From: Tyto alba
Lineage: Eukaryota > Chordata > Aves > Strigiformes > Tytonidae
DNA: 64,000 bases
Assembly (NCBI RefSeq): GCF_018691265.1
Contig: NW_024881321.1
Span: 12,899,387-12,963,386 of the forward strand
Reading direction: 5' to 3'
In this document: positions 50,624-62,605 of the stretch, piece by piece
How positions within the stretch are numbered: position 1 is the first letter of the stretch
Layout of the letters: each line of letters begins with the position of its first letter
Notes under the pieces: generated by a model
The model's input: only the letters and a program-made list of their open reading frames with translations
Databases searched by the model: none
What the model was told of the DNA's origin: nothing
Made by a program: the position numbers and the translations under genes

Positions 50624-53319
50624 GTATATAAGTAGGCATGTATAAGCCTTGTTATTTTTCATTCTATTGCCCTGGACAGTCAAGATTCAGAATCACAACA
50701 ACATATGTTAGTTTATAAATATGCCAGGCACAGGCAATGCCTTCTGATCTTCTACTAAATCAAGGGATCCCTGCTGAAGAGACAATAGCCACAGTGCCAA
50801 GTTACAACTGTGAAAGAAGTGACAGCATCACACAGCAGTACTTCTGGCCCTAGCAGAGGTCAGCAAACACAGTCAACATTGAGGAAGGAAGTTCAGCTTC
50901 ATTTGCTTCTTGTGGTTTAAATAAATGAATGCTCAAGAGGCATGCTACAGTGAGATCTGTAACCAGTTCACCCTTTACCATATGGATTATAAGATTTTCA
51001 CTTTACAGGAAAAAATATATAATAATATTTGGACACTTTTTGACATTGAACACGTGCTAACATTTATTCAGAGTTATTTGTCTTAAGGAATAATGCTGAA
51101 GGAAAAAAGTGTGTAATTTTGAAATGGCAACTGTACTCTGTATATCCAACACTACAACAAAATAGGTTATGACTATGTATTTTTATTAGGCGAATTTAAT
51201 CTTCTGGTTTTAGCTGTGTAACTAAGCTCATATTTTGCATTTTATAACCCAAAAAATTCTTCCTCCAGCAGACAAAGATAGGTACATTTGCAAAATAATT
51301 AAACAATATCACTAAATGATTATTTTTTTAGAAAGTGATCAGGAGAATGCAGAGACCAACTCAGTGTTGCATTTTATTTTTTTGCCTTTTATAGGATTTT
51401 TAAGCTACATATGTGATTTGTCTTGTTTCACTTCAAATTAATATTGTTTTCCAGAAATCGTGCCCAACTACACAAGCCATTGTGATGACAGCTAGTATCC
51501 TATTATTGTTTTTTTGGATATCATTGGAAAGTACTATGTCTTTTCATTTAGCTTTCAGACCATGTATTCTTCTTTTAGCTTCTTCATTTGACCATAAGCT
51601 CTCCAGTAAAAAAAAAAAAAAAAAAAACAAAAACAAAAAAAAAAACCCAACCAAACAGAAACCAAACTGTATTTATAATTTTTTAAAATACTTTTTTTTT
51701 TTTTTTTTGGTTAGGATATCTGAGTATTTAAATGTTAGGACAGTCTCAGAATAGGTTTTTAAGGATAATGAGACTAAAGGTCAAATTCTCATGAGCCTAT
51801 TTATGTTAATCAAACCACAGCCTGCTAATAACATACCTAGGCAGTGAGGGGATCCAGTCCTCACCTTTTTGACCCCCATGAGCTAAACCTAAAGCACAGT
51901 TTTACCTTCCACCCTATCTATCAGCTAAACAGTCTTTATTATTTTATCACTGTAGTGTCTGGATGCCCCAAGGAAGATACAAAAAATACTTTTCCTGGTA
52001 TGAAGTAGACCTCATATCTCCTTTTCTTGACTTCATCAGTCAGCATCTTTTCTTTACCAGAAGCTATAATGAACCTCTTATTCTTCCTATTGTTATTATT
52101 TATGCTTCACTCAGTTTGCTGTTCATTTGACTGACACTTATCCAGACTCTTACATATATTGTCATTGATGCAGCCACATGTAAGAGGATAAAGATAAGTG
52201 TTTGTGAATGCTTAGGATGCTCATGTCAATTCAATTTAGAGTGTCATAAATTTTTCAGTGATTCCCTCCTACATATAAAATAGATAAAACAGAAATATTT
52301 TTTACAGGACTGTACAAATGAAAGCTCTGTGAGATGAAGGATATCAAATGACAACATTGTCTGAGACCTGCATTTCCTCATGAAAGTAAGAAGAGGAAAG
52401 TTGTCAGTTTACTTAGTGGAGAGAAACAGTTCTAAAGCAAGATTCATCTAATCTTAATACAGATGTCTAAAAGACACTGGCTTACTCACTCTGTGAAAGT
52501 GTCTATTTCTCTCCATTGAGAATAAATTATGATCAAGGTTGTTACCTCAGATTTGGGTGTTTATGCTATAGAAATACAAAGACATTAAATTAATTCTACA
52601 TCAAAGTATTATTATAATTCTAAGTGTTCATTTATGAATGTTTTTGTCTTTATTTTCTTAAACATGTACCAACATATATGTTATAAGGCATAAATGAGAT
52701 TGCACTTACTAATCACTAACGAGTTCACCTTGTTGAATTTTGCACTTTGTCCTTTGGTCAGGCACCCTTTTTTGTTAATATCCTCATCCTCTGTACATTA
52801 TTTATTTTTAATTGGTTTTATAACACTTCCTAGCAAGAATCTAAGTAAGTGTATGCTTATGCTTATTGTTACATGCTACCTTTTCTTTTCTACTGTTCTT
52901 AGTATCATTTCTCAAGAAACTCATACATCAATATTATTTATTTTTCCTTGCAGCTAGAACATTAAAGTCTTAATTCAGTTGCCTAAACACAGACAACAAC
53001 TACTGATTTTTGATATACTCAAGGTTAACTGAGATACCCCCACAGGAATGAAAAATATAGTATAACATCTACTGGAGTATTACAGTCTCTGGGAAAGGCA
53101 TTGGAATTCAAAGCAGGCTTCACAGAGCAACTAACGACAATAGTTGCTGATCCCTTGAACTGAACTGTGCTTTATACATTGGCTCTATGGTGTCCTGGGT
53201 TGAGTGAGTGGTGGAGTTTTTTGGTGGCAGGGGAGGGGGCTATCGGGGCGGCCCCTGTGAGAAGCTTCTCGAAGCTCCCCCAGCTCCACGTCAGCTCCAC
53301 TTCTGTTTGGGAAATTGAG

Positions 53320-53355
53320 CCAATCAGCTGCGCCTCTGCGATAACATATTTAAGA
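53320..53355 (+). promoter_or_regulatory. CCAAT box and TATA-like core promoter of solo LTR 4
   Basis: CCAAT at 53320 and ATATTTAAG at 53347-53355 form a compact promoter. The same pair is seen in reverse in solo LTRs 1 and 3, so this is a family trait rather than a chance match. Confidence 0.6.
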
Positions 53356-54068
53356 AGGGACGTGGTGATGGGCAGGCGGACTTGTGAGGAGGAGTCACTG
53401 CAGCTGCGCGAACACCAAGGTCAGTGGAGGAACGGAGGAAGAAAGGAGGGGGAAGGTGTGCCGGAGCAGAGACCCCCCTGTATCCTGTGGTGAGACGGCA
53501 GGGCGGCCCCCCCCGCCACCCATGAAGATCTACGGTGGAGCAGACATTGATTTACAGCCTGTTGTTCCTGCTCAGCTGATCAAGGGTCTGTGCCCGAAGA
53601 AGGCCAGGGTCTCATGGGAAAAGGTAGCCCCGCTGCTGTAATTCAGTGCTGGGAGGATTGCAGCATGCGGGGGAGTCCCACGCCGGAGCAGCTCGGGAAG
53701 GGCTGCAGCCGTGGGAGGGAATCCAGTCAGAGAAAGTTAGTGACCCATGACGGAGCAGTGTGGGGAACACTGCGGCCCATGGGAGGAATTCAAGTCAGAG
53801 AAAGTTCATGGAGGACTGTCTCCTGTGAGAGGGGGACCACGATGGAGCAGGGGGTAACAAGTTTTGGACACTCCTCTCACCGAACATGAAGGAAGTGGCA
53901 GCACTGACCTGCACCCTCCATTCCCTGCCCCTGTGCCACTGGGGGAGGAGGTAGAGATATCAGGAGCAGAGCTGAGCCCGGGAAGAAGGGAGGGGTGGGG
54001 GGAAGGTGTTCTCAAGATGTGGCAATGCTTCTCACTGTCTTACTCTGTTATGTGTTGTTAGTGTCTGT

Positions 54069-54074
54069 AATAAA
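54069..54074 (+). terminator. Polyadenylation signal of solo LTR 4
   Basis: AATAAA, followed by ATGTTC and a T-run of GT/T-rich character, fits a retroviral R-region polyadenylation site. Confidence 0.55.
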
Positions 54075-55003
54075 TGTATGTTCTTTTTTTCTTCCCCTAA
54101 CAAGTCTGCCTTTTGCTCGTGATCATAAAAGGGGGATTTTCCCCCATCCCAGTCCTATCTTGAACCCCAAGCCTGGCTCTCTGTCCCTTCTCATTGCCGG
54201 AGGGGAAGGGAGAGAGAGGTGCTGCATTGTGGTTGGCTGTCAATCAGGCCTAAACCACGACATATGGCTATGGAATTCTCATCTGAATTCTTTTCAAGTA
54301 AACTGGTTAGATTAGAAGTGATAGATTTATTCTTCATTTTCTTCCTTTAAATACAAAAAAAATGAATATGGAATACTACTTGACCTTCTTCATTAAACTT
54401 TTTTTCTGCAAATTTGCCTAATATATCAGATATAAGAGATAAAATTCCATTTTTAATTAAGAAACCTTAATGAAGATATCTATATATTTACATATTGAAA
54501 TTATAAATTCACAATATGGTCAATAAACAGCTCAGTTCAGCTGCCCACATATTTCTAATCCTTTGTCATTTGAGTTTCAAGAATGCTTTGGCTAGCATCT
54601 CTCTGACATTTCAGGGTGGTGTAGTGTTCCTGTAGGTCTTATATCTTATAGGTAAACCCATGCAGCCTTGTTGACTGTCTTTGGAAGTCTCAAATTAGTG
54701 CTGTAGATCTATGTTTAGGTAATTTGAATCAAGTTCCAAGCTGAATTTCTTTCTAGGAATGTTTCTAATAATGAAAGTTCTGATGTTTAATCTGCATACC
54801 AGACAAACAGAAACCTAAACGTGGGTGTGTAGAGCTCAGGCCCAGTCCTTATTTCACATTTATTTTAAGTGCTGGAGTTCATACCAGAAACTATAACACT
54901 TTTACACACTCAGGCTAACACATTAGCACATACAGGTGGAGATAGAATTATACTGAAGACAAGAAAGACTACCACCAAAAAAAAAGCATCATAAATATAG
55001 GTT

Positions 55004-55117
55004 TACAATTTCCTTTCTCAACATAATTATGTTCAGAGTCACTACAAAGTAGAAAAGTCACCACTGCTCTCAACAACGAAAACTATGGTGCTGTTTTATA
55101 TGACATTAAGCAGCATT
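55004..55117. repeat. Dispersed diverged repeat, copy 1
   Basis: This aligns in the same orientation with 57090-57205. Shared words include TTATG.TCAG.G, ACTACAA.GTAGAAA, CACTGCT.TCA and CATATGA-like text near the end. A gap of a few bases is needed near 55073. The family is not recognised. It is probably an ancient interspersed repeat. Confidence 0.6.
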
Positions 55118-57089
55118 TTTTTTTGTTTCCGAACTTTTCTACTACTTAGGCATGAGCAAACCCATAGTGCACCAAAGACATATGTACCCAAGGGAAAGCT
55201 AGACTAAGTCTGCTTAAACACTTTTGTCCTATTTATCGCTACTCTGTGAAGTGTCAGGTCTACTCACTTCAGTCACTATTGCAAGGTCTCACAGCAGCTA
55301 CGGCAGAGTGGAGGAGCTTTTTGTTACTGAGGGTCCACTCTGACCTCAGGAGCACTGCACTGTAATTTTTATATACTTTACTATAATTACAGTACCCGCT
55401 TCACTTATACCAATCCAAGAAGATATCATTTTGCCTCATTTCAAGTACATTTCATGGTTCATATGATTATTTCACCAAACAGTAATTTTTTTGTTTAAGC
55501 ACCACTCTTCTGTTAAATCACCTTGGGCCTTAGATCGGTATTGAAAACCTGCATAAATGCTGAGGTTAACAAGTCACTTCTCTCACTGTACCTTTATCTC
55601 TCTATCTATAAAGTGGGAATTATGAAATCAACCTCCTCTGCACAGAGATCCAAGACTGACTGATAAAAGCAGTATGAAAGAAGTAGCTATTATTACCATT
55701 ATTAAGAAAGGGTGAGAAGAGTTTTCTCCCTTTTGGATGGCAAACGATGATTTGTAGGCACCCCTATGGTGTTTTTCAGAATTGCTTAATAGTGGGTGAG
55801 ATTTTCAAATGTACTTAGCTCAGATCTAAGTATGATTTCATTGAAGTCAATGGAAAAACTCCCACTGACTACTATTGTTGTTGTTTAATACTTACTGCTG
55901 AAGTTGGAAGAATAAAAGTTGAATAGCACAGGACCAGAAAAAGATCTCTGGCTTTTATATGCAATTGGTATACAAAAAAGCACATTTTTTTTGAGGTAAA
56001 AGTTAAATTAATAAATATAGCACTTAAAAACAAAGAAAAATGTATTTTTAAAATATTCTAAATAATCAGCACTGTAAATATAGACAAATAAGTAGAAATA
56101 TATTATATCTGGAAATAAAGATGTAAAACTAAAGCTTAATGATTTAGTTACTGACCACATTGAAGCAGATACAGGTGATCTTCAGTCTTCCATACAATGA
56201 TTTACTGTGTTACTAGACTGAACCTCACATTTTTCCATACCACTGTAGTGTTTCTGGACACTGGATGTACTTTATGATCTTCCTGTAGAGAAGTATACAT
56301 TCAGATTCATAAGAAAAAAACATATCTGTCATTTTGGGGGCTTTACTGCCTTTTTATGCAATTAGTTTAAATAGCTTTTGAGTGTACCAACATGCATGCA
56401 CATGTATTTGTTATATACAGTAAGTTGAGCCCTGATGTTTTAAGACTTGCAGGAAAATGAAAAACAACAAAAATACAAAATAAATGAAAGAAGGTATAGT
56501 AATGAGAATGAAACGCTCCAAGCTCCAGTAGAGGCAAAACTATGGTTAACTTATACATTGGGATTTCTAAAAATTAAGAAGTAATGTGATAATAAGAAAA
56601 TAACCTAACAAAATAATTAGGATGACAATACAGGGTTCTCTGAGTACAAAAAAGCTGCTTTGTAGTATCATATAAATAGAAGTACAGAAGAAATAAGATC
56701 ATAAAATTGTACTTGAGAATATAACACTTGTCTATTTTTACCCTTTTTACCACCATCCCCCACAAAGATGAACAGTGTCCTCATTATCATTTATAATGTT
56801 CCTGTTAAGAAGATGCAGCATTAGACATATTAATGTGTTTGGTTCTCCTTTAATTTATGATTCTCTCCCCACTTTAATGAGATCTGCTCTACAGCCCATG
56901 AAATAATTGTTATGGTAAACTGACTTTTTAAAATTAGCTACACACCAGTTGGTCCTGAAACCTATTCCTCTGGACTATTCATGCACAAAATACCTTTGTG
57001 TGAAGCTCTATCCAAATGTGTAATGACTGGAGTAAGTCCAGAAGTTTGCCTGCAGAGTCTCTCTGCATGATTGCCATTGCAAGCATTCT

Positions 57090-57205
57090 TACAGTTTCTT
57101 TTCCTAACAAAGTTATGGTCAGGGTTACTACAATGTAGAAATGCTGACACTGCTTTCAGCCTTAACAATGAAAACCATAGTGCTTCTTCATATGAAATTA
57201 AGGCA
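57090..57205. repeat. Dispersed diverged repeat, copy 2
   Basis: This is the partner of 55004-55117, about 2.1 kb away and in the same orientation. It reads TACAGTTTCTTTTCC where copy 1 reads TACAATTTCCTTTCT. Confidence 0.6.
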
Positions 57206-58894
57206 CTTTCCTATTAAAAAGAGAGCTGTTCTAAACTCCCCATTCTACCCTGGTAAGTCACAACTTTCTGTTAGAGAATTTTTACAAGAAATCTCAGAAG
57301 GGGGGAAATATTATCAGCTTTCCTGATTTTCTATACCGATTCTTTCCTGATTTTCTCCTGATTTTTCTCATTGAGTTACTTCAGTGTGATATGGCACTGC
57401 TGTTTGCTCCCCAGACCATGTGTCCCACCGAGACACTTATTCTATCCCAACGACTTCCCACTGGGAGTGTCAGTTTAGGTCACAAACACTGTTTACCAAC
57501 AATACTTTCTCATCAGCCCTAGGAAGAAATATTTTCCATTCACAAAAAATAGGAAAAAAAATTCCCCAAAACATAAGGCAACTGAGCTGTATTATATTTC
57601 AGGGAATACAGAAAATAGAGATACTGAAGAAAGTTTAATGTTTAAGACATGCTAATAGGCAAACTTTGTCAGATATAGATACTATATAAAACTGTATGGA
57701 TGCAGTCCTGTCATCAAAATATGAATGCTTCTCTGTGTGAGAAGTTGAACAAGAGCATAATGGAGAGCTGGTTGTATATCCCAGTGAAGAAAACAAAAAT
57801 CTCTTGCTACTGCAGCCCACACTTCTTGCTCTTCAACTCTTACGATAACTTCTGTACAAGACAGTGGCTGTGGACAAAAAGGGAGCTGAGGCCCCAGCAG
57901 TCCTCCTAAATGGCTGAGCATTTTGACTTTGCTGCCTGACAGCTCTACTTTCTTTTCCTTTCTCAGCAGAGGAATTTTTAGACAGGAGTTGTGACTGAAG
58001 TTGGTGCAGGGAGTTGAAGTAGCCTGCTAATGCTTCCAGAGCTTCAGTGTTTGCAGGGTACTGTGTTCTTGGCAGAACAGAATTTCTTAGAATTTTTTCC
58101 CTTGTGGGTATTTTTTTTTTTCTCTGTAATAAAGATCTGAAGTATATATTTGAATTGAAAAAGTCTTAATCCTTGTTATAACCCACTCAGAAAAGAATCA
58201 AACTTCATATTTATATATTACATGTGCACACTAAACTGTATGACTTAGATCCTGCCTCATAAGACTATTACAGTATTTTATGACATAACTGTAGAATGTA
58301 AAATGAATACAGTGTTTCTGTATCTGGAAGCAAGTTCTCAATCGCTCCCAATAAATTGCATTAAATATTAGAATATAGAGCTGTAGATAATTTCATGCTT
58401 GGGCATCTCATATTGGTCTATATGTATACACAAGATCAACAACAAAAAGAGAAAAAAAGCATCCAATTTGTTAAACAAGGCACTGTCCTGGTGTCCATCT
58501 CTTTCAGCAACGTAAGACTGAACATGTGCTTGAGTTTCAACTCCATACATGCCAAAGAGGAAAAGACAGAATGGAGGGTGAAATGTGTTCTTGAAAGAAA
58601 ACCCTTCATTATGCACCTTCATAATTGAGGGATATTTGGATTGTCTGGGCTGCTTTAGCGGGGTGTGTTTCAGGGATGTACCGTATAGCAGAACTGCGCC
58701 AGGGAAATCCCTTTAGTTCTTGTTGAAATAGTCAGTAGAGATAAAGGTAAAGATTAACATTTCCCCATCACTGTAGCAACATGACCTACAGGAAATAAAA
58801 TTTTTAATGCCTTTCTCAAAACTGTGAACATTTTATGTAGCACCATTTCCTAAATTACACCCTTTTTACATTAAAAGTCTATAAGCATTATAAG

Positions 58895-58925
58895 GGGTGA
58901 CTATCAAAGCACATGATAGTCACCC
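58895..58925. repeat. Perfect 12-bp inverted repeat (hairpin)
   Basis: GGGTGACTATCA (58895-58906) pairs exactly with TGATAGTCACCC (58914-58925) across a 7-nt loop. AATAAA follows at 58928-58933. Confidence 0.8.
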
Positions 58926-58970
58926 TAATAAAAACTTGCTTCTCATTTCTGTAAGAAAAGGAACTTCCCT

Positions 58971-58993
58971 ATGATTTTTCTCTCAAAAATCAT
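58971..58993. repeat. Perfect 9-bp inverted repeat (hairpin)
   Basis: ATGATTTTT pairs with AAAAATCAT across a 5-nt CTCTC loop, 45 bp after the larger hairpin. Confidence 0.75.
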
Positions 58994-59298
58994 AAAAAAT
59001 AATGGATTTATATCATAATAAACAGGTGTTTAAATTTTCAAGTATACAGTTTTTGTTTCTGTGAATACGATTCTTTTTGAAGGAGCAGGTTAAAATCAGA
59101 GCAAAAGGCCTTTCAGAGGTGAAAGTTTTAAAAACTTTATCCAATACTTAAAGAAACAAAACCAAAACAAAACAAAACAAGCTTACTATATCAAAAACTC
59201 TCAAGGAGTCATTTGGAAATGTTCTCCCAGTAGGATGAAGATTAACAAACTACCACAACAATAGCCCTAGAGAACCTTCAGCTACTGGGAAATATTGA

Positions 59299-59332
59299 GG
59301 GGGGGGGGAAAAAAAAAAAAAAAAAAAAAAAA
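59299..59332. repeat. G10-A24 homopurine tract
   Basis: Ten G are followed directly by 24 A, a pure purine strand of 34 bases that could favour triplex or slipped structures and is hard to sequence accurately. Confidence 0.9.
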
Positions 59333-62300
59333 GCATTATAAGATTATTACCTGAACTGTCAGTAAGCATAAACATGCAGCACTTTTACCCAGAAAGACAC
59401 AAATCACATCACTAAACCTCTAGAAACACCATGCAATGACAGTAATCTATCATGATACTTTTAAAATCTGCCTGAAAAATAAAACTCAAAAGAGTCAGGA
59501 TTTTTATCATCTTCAGGCAATGAAAGAATTGGTAAAATGGCTCAATGAGACATTTGAAATTTTTCTCATTTGAATAGCCTCAGCCTTGAAAGTTGTTCAA
59601 ATGTATAGAATATCTGCCTTCTCTGAAAATCTTAATGTCAAAATGTTATGATTGGAAAAAAAAGCCCATCTTCAATCCACTCAAAAAATCTGTTGAGATA
59701 TATAAAATATATTAAATATTCAGTTGTAAGTAAACAAAATTTCCAGTAATAGTTATGACCTGGACTGGAATCCCAGGGAGTGGTAAAGGTTTTGTAATCC
59801 CCTCGGGTTAAATTAAGGTGAAATGACACCAACCAACCAGTTAAAATGTTTCACTTGTAGTAGAAACAACTTAAACTTGGAAAGGATAATAAGTGATGTG
59901 GCCTCTTATTGATAAATCTATAAGAAAGTAAAAGAAAATGGAGGGAAAGAGAGTAAAAAAAATCTGGATCACCACCCCAGGTTCCAGTGTTGTCTCAGTT
60001 CCATTAATCTTGGGTGGTGAGTGCACACTGAGCAACATTCTCTGTTGCCTTTTAAATTCTTATCTTCTAATTTGCATACTAGATGCAGAGAGGCAGGTTT
60101 TCCACAAACTCATTTGCATGAGTGTTGAGGAAAAGGCAAAGCATGAGTCCTGCACATGTGTTGAGGGGGGGGTTGGGGTGCATTAACCCTTTCATCAAAC
60201 TGAGTTAGAGGTCATTATCTCCCCCTGCTACCTTTATCTTTCCCCCAGTTACCACATACTTCACACTGCTTGGTCAACCATCCAGCCTTTGTCTCATTTT
60301 GGGCCAGCATGTTTCCCTCTTTATCAATCTTTTAGCTTTTTTTCAAGGGTGTAGTCCTTAGCAAGGCCTGTATTGTTTATACAAAGTATCAAGTTTACAC
60401 AATATGGCCAGTGTTTAGCAGGCCTCCTTAGATCAGCACAGGACATTCAATAACTTGGCACAACCTCAAGGCAGTAGAGCCATGCACACTCCTATAGACT
60501 TTGCACTGCCTTAGGCAAACAGTTTGTTTTTTTTTTTGATGAGTGTTTGAGGCATTAACTTCTTCAGCTCCTCATACTCATTTAAACTGGAGGTGCTCTG
60601 ACACAAGGAACCTCTCTTCACTTAGTATAAAATTGGCTGATTCAACAAGGTTATTGCATAGTCAATCAGCACAAATTTAGTTCCAGATGTGTTATCTTTT
60701 GCTCCATAGGTCTGTCATAAGGGATATAGGAAGAAGGCTTAGGAAAAAACAGATGCAGTTTTTCCATTCCTGATGAAACAACTGTTTCATCTTCCAAAGC
60801 TGTAATTTTTCTTGGTTTCTGGAGCAAAAATAAACTATTGAACTTGGTATTTGAAGTTTGTATTATTTGAAAAATCTGCACAATCCATCTATATTAAGTT
60901 TATTGTAACGTTAACATGATAAATAGAAACAAAGTAATGGGAATCTGTGACACAGCTGAGTTAGTACTACTACAGTGACTGTGACTTTTGAATAGCTATG
61001 CTGTATTTTAACTCTAAAAACATAAACCTTTCTCTAAACCAGAAGTTCAGAATATAGCATTGTAAAGAATTCTTAAAGAATTTTGGAAGGCACAGTTAGT
61101 CATAATGCCCCAAAGCAGTATCAGATAGACCTTTGCTTATGTTTACACAGACATGCCATTAAGCCACTAAGCTCTGTCTTTTTCTTGACACAGATCAAGC
61201 ATTATAAATGTATTTGTTAAACCTATGTAGATGACCTATGATACTCTGCAGTTAACACTGAAGTTCCCCTGTAGCACATTCTATTTATGCTGTAAATTTC
61301 TGGCACGTCCTCTGAGGATATTTTAAAGTTAGAAACATAGAAGACTATACAGATAAATTTAAAATTAATAAATCCTTAGGGAGAAAATCAGACTTGTTGC
61401 AGACTTAGAGGAAGGGTTTCAATTAATTTGAAATATTTGTATTTGTAAGTCCTTTCACTCACTGTTGTTTTTGGTCCTAGGAGGATGGACAGAAAAGGAA
61501 AAGAAACATTATTTACAAACACCTTTATTAATTACTTATGAGAAACAGACTCACCACTCTATAATAGCAATATTTAATGAAGTGTAGAATACAGAGGATA
61601 GAACTTAATTCTGTTTGTGTAGCCACAAAAGGAGAAAAAGTCTAAAAGTCAATATGGCTTCTGATGAAGTAAGCAGTTAATGATTTATTTTATTTTTTAG
61701 GAAGCACTTTGTTTCTTCTTTTCTTCTGTCAACTCACTTTAAATTTTGCAGAGACTACAGAGTCAAATGTTTCTAGCCATGCCAACAAAATAATATAGAC
61801 AAACTAGAACATATAATTCCTTCAGGGTTTCAAGACACCATTTTGTGGACTTTCTATGAAGCTTTTAAAGAGATGTGATTAGGATAAGGATTAAAGGCTA
61901 TTGTAGATAATGTGCTGTTTAAGAGATAAAACCCCAGAGGCAGGGAAAATATAGATTGTCAGACTGGAAACAGACTTACACTGGATATTATTATCACCAG
62001 CTTTATCTACTTGTCTGGACAAGATGGTAAACAATCTGATGCCCATATCTGAGGAACACATGAAGACTGCTAAGACTGTGGTACAGTCATATTCAAGAAA
62101 AGGACTGGAAGCGATATAATACCTTTCAAAGGACGTGGCCAAGCATGAAAAACAGTAAAAACCTAATTGACACCATATACTTAAGTCAATTTAATCAAAT
62201 ACATTGAGTTCCATGTTTACATCCTCAGAGAAGAATGCAAAAGAACTTCAATAGGAGCTAATAAATTTAGACCAATGAGGAGGAGATTCAGTGAATAAAA

Positions 62301-62584
62301 TATAAGGTGTGTTGTAGTCAAAATACATCATAAGGAATAATTTGAGTAGAATTACTCATATATGTTTCTGGGTTCTAAATTAATTGTAATTTCTGAAGAT
62401 AAACACTTGGGAAGCTCACTGGAAACATATGTTCAGTTTGTAATCTAATATTTAAAAAAAAAATATCTCAGAATAGAAAATATTGAGAAAGTACTATGAA
62501 AGCAGTATGTGATTTAACAGTGCCATCACCTAAAACATCAGCTAGTTCTGATCATCTACAGTCGTGAAGATTATAACCAGGGGG

Positions 62585-62605
62585 AAAAAAAAAAAAAAAA
62601 AAAAA
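62585..62605. repeat. Poly-A run (21 bp)
   Basis: This is an uninterrupted A-run after GGGG. No retrocopy is recognisable. Confidence 0.9.

Larger units (their letters stand above)
48271..53185. other. AT-rich non-coding stretch, no gene seen
   Basis: No gene is supported. The stretch holds an AT-rich repeat region at 49030-49140, T/G tracts and a TTTTG microsatellite at 49503-49561, A-runs at 49791-49815 and 50592-50614, and an A-rich run with a facing T-run at 51608-51708. The 113-codon frame at 51413-51754 reads through these homopolymers and is not credible. Confidence 0.7.
53191..54262 (+). mobile_element. Solo LTR 4 of the 1-kb avian ERV family, best preserved
   Basis: It starts TGTCCTGGGTTGAGTG and ends GCCTAAACCACGACA, with TATGG directly on both sides (53186-53190 and 54263-54267), a perfect 5-bp target-site duplication. 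On the plus strand a CCAAT box (53320-53324) is followed by ATATTTAAG at 53347-53355 and a polyadenylation signal AATAAA (54069-54074). Two copies of GTCAGAGAAAGTT near 53727 and 53793 mark the internal repeats of about 65 bp. CpG dinucleotides are still frequent, as in CTGCGCGAAC and GGACGTGG, unlike the three minus-strand copies. This suggests the youngest insertion or less methylation decay. The frames at 53167-54315 lie within or across the LTR and lack gag, pol or env similarity. Confidence 0.9.

Noticed and set aside
51413..51754. 113-codon frame with a lysine/asparagine and phenylalanine-rich end
   Set aside because: The second half is translation of A-runs and T-runs.
31104..54262. 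Apparently regular spacing of about 7 kb between LTRs
   Set aside because: Intervals of 7.8, 6.4 and 7.9 kb with one reversed copy and different target sites fit chance.
53167..54315. Series of frames 65-108 codons
   Set aside because: They are contained in or cross the boundaries of solo LTR 4, with no retroviral protein similarity.
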